A stretch of 64,000 nucleotides of DNA from Nautilus pompilius (taxonomy: Eukaryota; Mollusca; Cephalopoda; Nautilida; Nautilidae): the NCBI GenBank assembly GCA_018389105.1, contig JACATO010000095.1, positions 1,051,501 to 1,115,500 on the forward strand, given 5' to 3'. A model generated the notes under the pieces. That model worked only from the letters and a program-made list of their open reading frames with translations, was not told the origin of the DNA and made no database searches. Every line of letters begins with the position of its first letter. Position 1 is the first letter of the stretch. The translations under genes were made by a program, and so were the position numbers. Shown here in pieces: positions 52,401 through 61,523 of the stretch.

Positions 52401-53756
52401 TAGACAGGGAGGAGGAGAAAACATGCCATCCACTAGGCATGTTGCTTTTTCTTCATCATTTAAATATTCTCAAACATCAACAGTAGTACGCAGTTCTTTG
52501 AAAGTAAGGAAATTAGATTTTTACAAATTTAAACCAGATGAGACCATGCTAGCAAACATAAGGCAAATTTGCCATCTATTATTTTTATTTGATATTTGAA
52601 TTCATTCAAATTTTAATATCCTTTTATTTAATATTAAAGACTGAACACTTATATAATCATAACCCTACTCAAACTGGTGTTGCTTTAGTCCGCTTTTTTT
52701 TTTCATCCAATATTAAATTTCTAACAAAAGTCACATTATTCTAATTCAAGATAGGTTCTTCTTATTCTTTATCATAGTTGTCCATTTTTTTTTTTTTTGT
52801 TCCTAACATAATGTTTTTGAAAGTTTAAGACCCAACTTGAAGGTTAAGGATCACTTTGTACATACACATACATGGTTTTTTTAAATAGTCTTGGAATTTC
52901 AAGAATGAAGATTAAATTCAAATCGTCATAGAAACTAGTATTTCCGATTGAAAGAAAACACATCTGATAATACAGCTAATCAGACTTACAATTTTCCTTT
53001 AACACAACAATGTTAGATTAAAGAGATACGACTTTGAACTGATTGAAATGACCAATCTCTCAAACCCTGCACTTTATGGATAATTAACCACTCTACTACC
53101 AGGAGGCAATATCACTGGTAGTAAAATGTAGTAATTAAATATGACAGGTGCAATGCCACAGCTGTGAAAAGGTTAACTGTCCAAGTAGAAAAACATCTGT
53201 GTTGCAATTACTGACAACAGCACCTATTGGGCTTAAGCGAATTCATAGCAAGCAGACACTTTCAGATCAACGATCCCTGTCATTATGCCACATGAGAACC
53301 AACAGTAATTAATTCGATCATCAGTTGGGGCTAAAAGGATTCCTTCTGGCATGATTAAGGAGTACAGAATGTGTTGGCGTTACATTAAAGCAAATGATTT
53401 CCGATCACATTTTATCACCATACACAAAAGAAACTGTAGCCATCAAAGAGTACAACAAGTCACTGTATTAAATCCACAGTTCATAAACCCAGTCAGATCC
53501 CGATATGCTAATTCCAAGGAGACCATTCTCTAAACAAAGGATCTTTCGAGAAAAACAGCACAAACTTCAGAAAATAAATTAATCAAAAGAAAATAACAGT
53601 TTTGACAAAAAATTTTATTCTTAAAAAAAAAATTAAAATGTACTAAGAATTAAAGATGCAAATCTTAACTCGACATTTTATTAGTATAAATTCAAGGAAG
53701 AACATAAGTTTTTTTTTTAAAGTTACCTGTGTTATATACCAAGAGATAGATAACTT
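46441..53756. other. unassigned AT-rich DNA
   Basis: The longest stretch without a nameable element (7.3 kb). It contains a 21-base A run at 47551-47571, A runs near 50279 and 50309, and a G run near 51419. The part 53220-53530 is richer in G+C and CpG than its neighbours and holds a 60-codon plus frame (53351-53533) that I do not recognise. No gene supported. Confidence 0.45.
47551..47571. repeat. poly(A) run
   Basis: Twenty-one A bases followed by CACACTT. No retroposon body recognised upstream, so it is recorded only as a homopolymer. Confidence 0.9.
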
Positions 53757-54025
53757 CTCTACAGTGAAGATAAACCTGGTAAGAAAGCATAGTTCTGTGG
53801 TTATCCCCTAGAGTGAGACAAAAAAAAAGGCTTGGTATTACCAACTTTGACAATATCTTTACTAAAACTTTCCACTTTTAGATGTGGGAGGAAGCAGCTG
53901 GTGATGAAGAGTGAGAAGAAACCATACCAGAAAGGTATGCTAAACTGGGCCAACTGGGAATCTATCTACTCCGGCCCTTAGCCTCATCAGTCCAGTAGCC
54001 TAATCACTGCATTACCGGCCACTCC
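53757..54025 (-). repeat. tRNA-derived SINE, family A, copy 10
   Basis: In complement the head at 53945-54025 reads GGCCGGTAATGCAGTGATTA then GTAGATAGATTCCCAGTTGG, and is followed by the family body through 'GAAACCATACCAGAAAGG', 'TTTTAGATGTGGGAGGAAG' (53877) and 'TACCAACTTTGACAATA' (53839). The full order of head, body and 3' end is visible, making it a good reference copy. Confidence 0.8.
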
Positions 54026-55527
54026 TTTAATTGTGCTGTAAAATTATTTCACATAATAAAATAGGCTTTTAAATTCAAACAAATTCCATTATCTTTAAAA
54101 GAACAAAAACAATGCACACAAATAGAAGAATTGGGAAAACATTGCAAAGATAATATTTAATAAAGCTTTTTAAAAGACTAAATCAAATAAACACATTCAC
54201 AGTTCAATATCTGTTTGTTTTTTTTCTTATGTAAATCGAACATCCAAATAAACTAATTTACGTAAGCAATATTCCTGCAGCTTTTCTTGATTTTTTGCCT
54301 GTTTCCATCTTTGTGATGATAATGGATTAAATCTGCATCTGAAAGCTGTGCGTAACTTATTTATTTCTTGCCCTCCCATCTTTTGCATATTTATTTTCCA
54401 AAAACTTTGGTTTCTTTTCCAGCAATTACAAAAACTTTGTTATGTAGTCATACATTTTTCAAATCAAAACTCAAACTTCTTACTCTTGATCTTTTATTGT
54501 AAGAGGCTCAATCTTATTTTTTTTTTAAATTACATATTCAACATAAAATCTGAATAAACCGATTACAGCAATAGATTTCCATTAAAACAAAGTTCTCAAT
54601 AGTTTGCCATTTACCCACTCTACATTTTAACACTTTCAAAATGCTGCTTTAGCTCATGCAAAGCTGAACCAAAATAAAAATGTCAGCACAACAAACCTAG
54701 CAGCTGCAGTGCCAGACTTCACTCAAATTAAAGATGATAAACAGGTAAAAATGCAGTAAATGTTTGGCGTCTAGTATTTACTGCAAGGAAACAAAAGTGT
54801 TTAAAACATTAGTTCTACAAACAAACACTCTAATGATCCTTTTAAAAGATGATTTGAAAGGCTAGTTAGAAAATAATAGTATAAACAATTTACTAGAGAT
54901 GCTTAAATTAATCCTGGCCAGATAATATTAGGATAATGTCATTTCAGCTAGTTTTCATTTGAGCATCCCAAGTAAATTTGAAATTGTGAACATAATTTAC
55001 TAATGATGAAATTTGAAAATCAGATTTTTTTTATTTAACCTTCTGATTTTTAATTTTTGTTTGGGAGATCCAAATTCTGTAAATTGATTTTCATAAACTA
55101 GATTGTTATTTGTTATGTCTATTAATGAACATTATGATGCAAGTCTACTTCCTACCTGCCAGACTACCTGGTACGGAAACAATATGAAAGAAAACCATTA
55201 ATTCAGGCATATTTTCCAACAGTATATTAGTAGTAGCTCAACTATTCAAGTAAAATCATCATTTCAGAAGGTACTTCCCCCACTCTCAATCAGTTTTTTT
55301 TTTTTTTTTTTTTGGACTGTGCCATTGGTCTGAGCCGATTTTCAACCTGTGCTTAACATGAAAGTATCTTTCACTGAATACTGTCCAGCATTTTTAAACA
55401 ATGCATTGTATACAATGGCAATCTTTTCTGTTTAAATAGTTTTTCAATAAATACTTTGTGCAAAAGAACAAACAAAAAACAGTTCTTGATTGCTCTAAAG
55501 AAAAGTATATATGCACCGCACTACCTT
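54026..55527. other. unassigned AT-rich DNA
   Basis: Twenty-base T run at 55294-55313. No gene or nameable repeat. Confidence 0.5.
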
Positions 55528-55715
55528 TCAAATCTGTATTATTCAGCACAGGTTGAGCCATAGGAGGCTGTACACTACTTTCCTCATTAACCCTATCTTA
55601 CCTTTTGTAACAATAAACCCATATCACTCCAACACTGTGTGTTTTGCATTACAAATATGTTGACTAAATATACAACCAGTTCAAAACAAATACAAATGCA
55701 CAGACATTGTAATGA
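55528..55715 (+). repeat. interspersed repeat B, copy 6
   Basis: The best uninterrupted left half of the family: 'AATCTGTATTATTCAGCACA' (55531), 'GGTTGAGCCATAGGAG', 'CTACTTTCCTCATTAACCC' (55575), 'CATATCACTCCAACAC' and 'TGACTAAATATACAACCAGT' (55661). The right end is lost. Confidence 0.75.
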
Positions 55716-57150
55716 ATCATAAAAAATTACTTGCTGCATACAAATTAGAATAATAAAGCAATTCAAAGATAATCAGGATTGCAAGACAAATACTATCAGA
55801 GTGCACAATGACATCATTCATATTCAGTTAAAAGCTGTTGCGGAAATATGAACAACCATTTCTCTACAATTATGATACTGACCATCTTCTGATCACTTTC
55901 AAAAATGATTTTATTTATTACGTCGTAACAAAAGCTAGCAAGTAGAGATGGAACTAATGTGTTCTTGTGATACAGTAAAGACTGCTTCATCGTTCCCTTT
56001 CATTTCCTTCTGCTTATCCTCAGTTTACTTATAAAAGGTTTAGTCATTTATTGATAATTAGTTAAGAGTGGTTAAATTAATTTCTGACTGGGCTATCTAT
56101 ATATGCAAAAGGCCTTTTAACTTAACTTTTTCTTTCTGCTTTGTTTTTTTAACATATCAAACAACTATAATTTACTGCGTGAATTAAAACATTAGGAATC
56201 CCAGTTTTCTTACCTATTCAGCAAAAGCCATTTTCTCTACTCCCAATAATGGATGCCTGAGCCTGAAGGTTCTCCAGATCTTATTTCCCAGAATCAGTGT
56301 GTGGAAAGATTCCCTCCAGCAGAAATATGAAGGAAAAACTCTCTCAACCAGCCTAGAACTGCAATACTTTAACTAAAGAGCATCTACAGATTCCAATGTA
56401 GTCAGTAATGCTACAAGGCAAGTGACATCATGTTCAACATGAGCTCAATAAGATTTGGATCTGAGGATAGAGCTGGCTAGTTTGAGATGGCAATTTTTTG
56501 CATTGTGATTCTGATGTCCAAGTGCTAATGAAGTACAAAACCAACGTAATACTGAGGACTGTATTAAACTAATGACCAGATTTCTCTCTCTTCAAGTTCA
56601 ATAAATAAAAACAGATAAGAAAATATTTAAAATACATAAAGGTTTTAAACATATAGAATATACTGACCATCTAAAACAACAACAATAAAAATCAGATTTA
56701 CCCTAATTTTGGTTGCAATTAAGTGGATATTTAACATTATTTCTTAATGCTTTTTTGTGCATCCTTAAAATGTTTGTTTATTTTTATGTCATAGGAAGGT
56801 AGGCATGAGCGGATGCATGGGAGCTAGCTTATAAAGTTTGACCAATAAGATTATCAAGACCAACTAATCATAGCTGCCATTATATTTTTTTACTAAGAAC
56901 ATAGAGATAAAAAGTATTTGTGTGTGTGTGTGTGTCTAACAGTGATTAGACCATTGTTTGACACTAGATATTTCTAGATACCTGTGACTAGTGTTGTTGT
57001 AGAGATCTGCTCATCATTTGGCTTGTTCACTGAGAGACTTAAATGTGATGCTGGGATCATAAGAATGTCTTATAGATTTGGAAGCTCTATCTTATGGGTA
57101 GTACCTTCTAATATTGTTCTTATATTTACCATGAATGCACAAATTTCTGA
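55716..57150. other. unassigned AT-rich DNA with a TG microsatellite
   Basis: (TG)8 at 56919-56935. No supported gene; a 72-codon plus frame at 56984-57202 runs across the left boundary of the next element and is not protein-like. Confidence 0.5.
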
Positions 57151-57153
57151 TAA

Positions 57154-57273
57154 CACTGGTCAACAAGTATTTTTCATCAAGCATATGTCAAGGTGTACTT
57201 AGTGTAGTTTTTAATGCTGATTTCAAATATACAATTAGTTTTTTGACATCACGTACAGTTTTCAAGATGAGAA
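57154..57273 (+). repeat. left terminal inverted repeat
   Basis: Pairs with the right repeat at 58591-58721. The outer 13 bases are identical; inner similarity is patchy with small insertions. Confidence 0.75.
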
Positions 57274-57399
57274 AGTTTTTTGGTTGTAGCTCATGCATTA
57301 TATAGAAATTCCAATTAATGACGCGTATACATGTATTTCATTTATATCATGGAAACATACCTTTAAAATAAACTACATTATTCATTGCTGCATAGTTCA

Positions 57400-57517
57400 G
57401 ATGCAATATTTCGTCATCTTAAATTAACCAATCAAGTTTTGTCTGATGAAATAGGTATTCAACATCTCAAATTGTCCAGTCATAATTGGTCTGATGAAAT
57501 ATTTCATCATCTCAAAT
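57400..57517 (+). promoter_or_regulatory. three tandem ~45-bp motifs upstream of the element's start codon
   Basis: Three degenerate units start at 57400, 57444 and 57492. They share GATGAAATA...TCATCTCAAATT; the third holds the perfect 14-bp palindrome ATGAAATATTTCAT (57494-57507). They end about 55 bp before the ATG at 57574. Possible roles are binding sites for the element's own protein or promoter sites; neither is shown by the sequence. Confidence 0.5.
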
Positions 57518-57573
57518 TCAATATAAGTACAACTGTTTGTATCTATTTCCTTACTTGTTTTACAGTGTTAACA

Positions 57574-58416
57574 ATGTCAAGACAGTGTAGAAATCCTCCT
57601 GATGTGTTTTGTTATGTCTGACTTTCACTTCATGCCATTGCCTATGAAAGATACTCATGGAAAATATATAGAGATTTAAAAGTCATTGGAATGTTAATGG
57701 GAATGCAGTCAGGTTTCACTAAATACTGTTGTTTCTTGTGTCTATGGGATAGTCGGGCAACTGACAGACATTATTCGGAATCAAACTGGCAGACAAGAAC
57801 ATCATACCAGCCAGGACTGTCTAGCGTCAAGAATACACCTCTTGTAGATCCATGTAATGTCCTATTGCCTCCTTTGCACATAAAGCTTGGACTGATGAAA
57901 CAGTTTGTAAAGACACTAGGGAAGAGAAATGCCAGAGGGTTTGAGTATATTGTAGAAAAGTTTCCCAAAATCACACAGGTGAAGTTGAAAGAGGGTATCT
58001 TTGTCGAACCCCAAATTAGAGAAGTACTCAAAGATGTCAACTTCAAGACAACACTGGATGAACTGGAACTGCCTGCCTGGAATGCTTTCAATTGGATCTG
58101 TGAGAATTTCTTGGGCAACAAGAAGGCAATGGACTACAAGGATGGCATCAAGAATCTTCTGAAATGTTACTCAGCAATGGGTTGTCGCATGTCACTGAAA
58201 GTTCACTTCTTGGACTCCCATCTGGATTTCTTCGCAGATAACCTTGGAGCAGTGTCTGATGAACATGGTGAAAGATTTCACCAGGACATTAGTGCTGTGG
58301 AGAAACGGTACCAAGGCTTCTGGAATGACAGTATGCTGGCTGACTACTGCTGGACACTTTACCGTGATCAACCAGATCAGGAACACCGCAGGAAATCCGA
58401 ATCACAATGTTTCTAA
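57574..58416 (+). pseudogene. uncharacterised transposon-linked protein, internally deleted
   Basis: From the ATG at 57574 the frame reads MSRQCRNPPDVFCYV, then TGA at 57619-57621, then continues open for 265 codons to the stop at 58414-58416. The N-terminal 15 residues and the C-terminal part both match, as I recall them, the start and end of a protein family found in many copies in invertebrate genomes and labelled uncharacterised. The long middle is missing, so the TGA lies at or beside a deletion junction; a single lost base in a Cys codon (YVC) would explain it. Visible motifs in the open part: KVIGMLMGMQSGFTKYCCFL then CLWDSR (Cys pairs, possible metal site), LPPLHIKLGLMKQFVK, KEGIFVEPQIREV, WICENFLGN, MGCRMSLKVHFLDSHLDFF and VSDEHGERFHQDI. 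A shorter product could start at the ATG at 57691 (241 aa). Function unknown; a transposase-derived C-terminus is my inference. Confidence 0.8.
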
Positions 58417-58503
58417 CTCTGTTGTTCTAACTTTGTCTGTTTTGTCTGACCCATTTTTTTGTGTATTCACTCTTTGTAGAATGATAGTGATGATTTTTAA
58501 CTC

Positions 58504-58509
58504 AATAAA
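58504..58509 (+). terminator. polyadenylation signal AATAAA
   Basis: Canonical hexamer 88 bases after the stop codon of the element's open frame and inside the element. Its position fits a transcript ending inside the right terminal part. Chance occurrence in AT-rich DNA is possible. Confidence 0.4.
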
Positions 58510-58590
58510 CTCATTTACTTTCTAAAAATAAATATGTCCTTATTTATTACGTTAATGATTTCATATATACAAATATGTAAATATTTGCAT

Positions 58591-58721
58591 GTATCTACTG
58601 AAAAACTGATACGTGCTGCATACAAATGGAGTGAAATTTTGAAATCAGCATGAAAAATTTGTCTAAAAAAGTTGGTTTGTATTCATAATGAGTATAATAC
58701 ATTTAATTTTGTTGACCAGTG
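58591..58721 (+). repeat. right terminal inverted repeat
   Basis: Reverse-complement partner of 57154-57273, ending TTGTTGACCAGTG. It is slightly longer than the left arm because of small insertions. Confidence 0.75.
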
Positions 58722-58724
58722 TAA

Positions 58725-60194
58725 TAAAATGAATGAATAAATGAAATAAAACTGGCATTGCTTACCAGTAGTAATAATGTAAATCAATTCAAAAATCATA
58801 TCAATAGTGTTTTCTTTCATAGGCACTATGTATAATTCATAAACAATGAACTAGTTAAATGGTATTTATTTTATTCTCATTGTTGACCATTTGGGACCAT
58901 AACAATTATTTGAGGTATGCTCCAAGTTAATATATTAAAATTTTACAAATAAAATAAACAAACAAGATTTCCATTATAACAGCTGAAATTTACCAACAGG
59001 TGACCACAAGGGTTTCTACTGAAAGCGATAATCCCATAATACCTCAAGTAAAGAAAAAACAACAAAACATCCTTTGAATCCATGCATCCACACGTTTGTC
59101 GCTAGGTGTCACATAACTTGGTAACGTGCCTGAACATAGCTTGGTCTTCAATGTCACTACTGCCCTGTAAAGACTACCATTGCATACATATAACTGACCC
59201 TATACTCAGTTCTCTACTGTATAACAACTCTTCCACTATTACTGGAAGATTCCATTTGTAAAGGCTACTATGCTGTCAACTGCAGAGTAACAACGAATGA
59301 TATTACTGATGTTAATGGTAGAACCAACATTATGTTTAGTGTAAATAAAATCAGAGGTTTGACCAATTAACATTTTTCCAATAATTAAGGTTCATTAATT
59401 TCATTATGACTCAAATAATATAACAATTTTTTTTTTAATTCTGGCTTTTTAGGAACCCCAATAATTTCAAATTTTATATTTTATTTGAATATTTTTTTCA
59501 TTCAACATGGACTTTTGTTTAGCTACAATGGTGAGGAAGCTAAAGGTAAATAAAATAAGGACATGAGAGCAGGCACATGGTGAAGGAATTATTTTATTAG
59601 AAAGCAACCAGTGGTACATTTTTCTGAAGGCTAGAAGCTATACCTATAATTTTGTATTTCATTTTCTTTTTTCTCCTTGCCTCCTGTGGATTAAACTGTA
59701 CCAAATTAAATCTCATCTTTAGCATGCAGGTAAATATACAAAGTTCAGGTTTATATATATATATATGTTAACATGAGACTTTATCTATTTTTAAGAGCAA
59801 ATTGTTTGATGAATTGTGAAAATATCTGAATATGTATATGAACTCATAACAGAGGGAGGATTCATGAGTGGCATAAACAGTTTATTGTAAAGAACCAACA
59901 GTTAAAGTATAAAATCTGGAGCTGGAAAAAAAACTCAGTGCTTAATGTAATGCATTGCAAGCAGCTCGTGCCAGACTGCTGATAGAAACAACTTGGAAGG
60001 TAGTAATCCGGAAGGCTGCCTGCCATCTGCCCCAATCAAATTTTCAGATGCCACCCATTCTATCCTTCTAGGCTGCTTCTCATAGTTGCAGTGGTGAGCT
60101 GACTTCATCACTTATATTATCTCTGCACTCCACCTAGCTGCTGATGGCACACCATATTATCCTAACACAGAGACATATGCATGATATACATACA
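58725..60194. other. unassigned AT-rich DNA
   Basis: (TA)n run at about 59752-59766. The part 59950-60180 is richer in G+C and may be an old repeat I cannot name. No gene supported. Confidence 0.5.
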
Positions 60195-60196
60195 TA

Positions 60197-61521
60197 CGAG
60201 GTCTGTCCAAAAAGAAACTGAACTTTTTAAAAAAAAAACAAATTTATTGCTTTACTTGCAATTTAATCAGACTTGTCTCCCCCAAAATAGTTTCCTCCAC
60301 TGTTGATACACTGCTCCCAACATTTTTATTCCAGTTTTGGAACACGTCCTGGAATGCGTTTTCAGGGATAGTGCGCAGTTCTCATAGCAAATTTTCTTCG
60401 ATCTCTTCTATTGCCTGAAATCAGTGACCTTTCAGATTGGATTTCAACTTTGGGAACAAAAAAAGATCTGCAGGGTTCAAATCCGGAGAGTAGGGCGGCT
60501 GGGGGATGAGAGTCATCTTGTGCTATGCCAAAAAGCCACGGATAAGGAGTGACGCTGAGCAGGTGCGTTGTCGTGGTGCAGCATCCAGGTTTTGTTTTTC
60601 CATGCCTCAGGCCTCCTTCACACTGCCTCTCTCAACCGCCTCAAGACATCCAAGTAAAACTCTTTATTGATCATCTGACCATGTGGAACAAACTCATGAT
60701 GATCAACACCATTCCAATCAAAAAAGACGATCAACATCACCTTCACATATGACTCTGACGTGCTTTTTTTGGTTGTGGCAATGATGATCCCACCCACTGT
60801 GACGACTGCCTTTTTGTTTCAACATCGTAGCCATAAACCCACGTTTCATCACCTGTTATGACACTTTTCAGAAAGCTTTCATAAGCATTGGAACGATCAA
60901 AGATCTCCTGACTATGACTATGACTCGGTTCTCTCTCTGTTCATCTGTCAGCAGACATGGCACAAGTTTTGCGGCTACACAATGCATGTTCAATTTTTCT
61001 TTTAAAATCATGTGGCACGAACTTTTACAGATGTCTACTTCTCCGGAAACTTCTCAGACAGTCAGGCGACGATTTCCATGGATCAGAGCACGCATTTTCT
61101 CAATGTGATCTTCATCTGTTGTCGTGGAAGGTCATCCAGATTTGGTATTATCTTTGGTGGATGTTCTTCCCAATTTGAAATGCTGGTACCACTCGTGACA
61201 TTACATACGGCTCAAACAATCCTACCCATAGGCCTGTTGCAACATTAGAAGTGTCTCCTTAATGGTTTTTCCAATTTGAAACAGAATTTCACACAAACAC
61301 GTTGCTCTTCAAGATCCTTCATTGTTTGACTTGCAACAAATCTCCAGGTGCACTAAACGTACATTCACTCTAGTGCATGTAGATTGATGACTAACTGACA
61401 GGGCGTGATGCGGCTATTATTAGACTGAAGGTCAAGGTCACCGATACACAGCACTGCAGTCACAAGCACGCTGCGCTGGCATGCTGTTTTAACAGTTCGG
61501 TTTCCTTTTGGACAGACCTAA
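60197..61521 (-). mobile_element. Mos1-like mariner element, inactive
   Basis: Inverted ends match closely: AGGTCTGTCCAAAAAGAAAC on the left and AGGTCTGTCCAAAAGGAAAC on the right read in reverse. TA flanks both sides (60195-60196 and 61522-61523). At 1,325 bp it is near the usual full length for mariner (about 1.3 kb), so unlike the copy at 6086 it decayed mainly by point changes and small indels. The transposase reads on the minus strand. Confidence 0.93.
60245..61322 (-). pseudogene. Mos1/GVQW3-type mariner transposase, broken
   Basis: The start ATG (61320-61322) opens MKDLEEQRVCVKFCFKLEK, the HTH-containing N-terminus. Later blocks, across several frames, read ENRVIVIVRRSLIVPM-like residues, then VITGDETWVYGYDVETKRQS and QWVGSSLPQPKKARQS (first catalytic Asp present in GDETW), FFDWNGVDHHEFVPHGQM, WMLHHDNAPA (second Asp) and PQPPYSPDLNPADLFLFPK (third Asp). 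From the second to the third Asp codon is 104 nt; restoring one lost base gives the 35-codon step of D,D34D mariners. The whole catalytic triad is therefore still legible, but stops and frameshifts prevent any product. The family is abundant in invertebrate genomes, where copies are often labelled GVQW3-like. Confidence 0.9.
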
Positions 61522-61523
61522 TA

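Larger units (their letters stand above)
57154..58721 (+). mobile_element. CACT-ended DNA element with long TIRs and a cargo ORF
   Basis: The two ends are inverted copies starting with the perfect 13-mer CACTGGTCAACAA. Inverted similarity continues inward for about 120 bp, including a shared ATGCTGATTTCAAA block (57214-57227 on the left; complement at 58639-58653 on the right) and a CACGTA-CAGTTTT block (57250 and the complement at 58602-58615). TAA flanks both sides (57151-57153 and 58722-58724), fitting a 3-bp target duplication, though in AT-rich DNA that alone is weak. CACT ends with 3-bp duplications are known from the CACTA/EnSpm superfamily; assignment to it is inference. The 1,568-bp unit contains a short tandem motif array, a start codon, one open frame and a polyadenylation signal, in that order, so it looks like a compact deletion derivative of a larger autonomous element. 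Confidence 0.8.
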
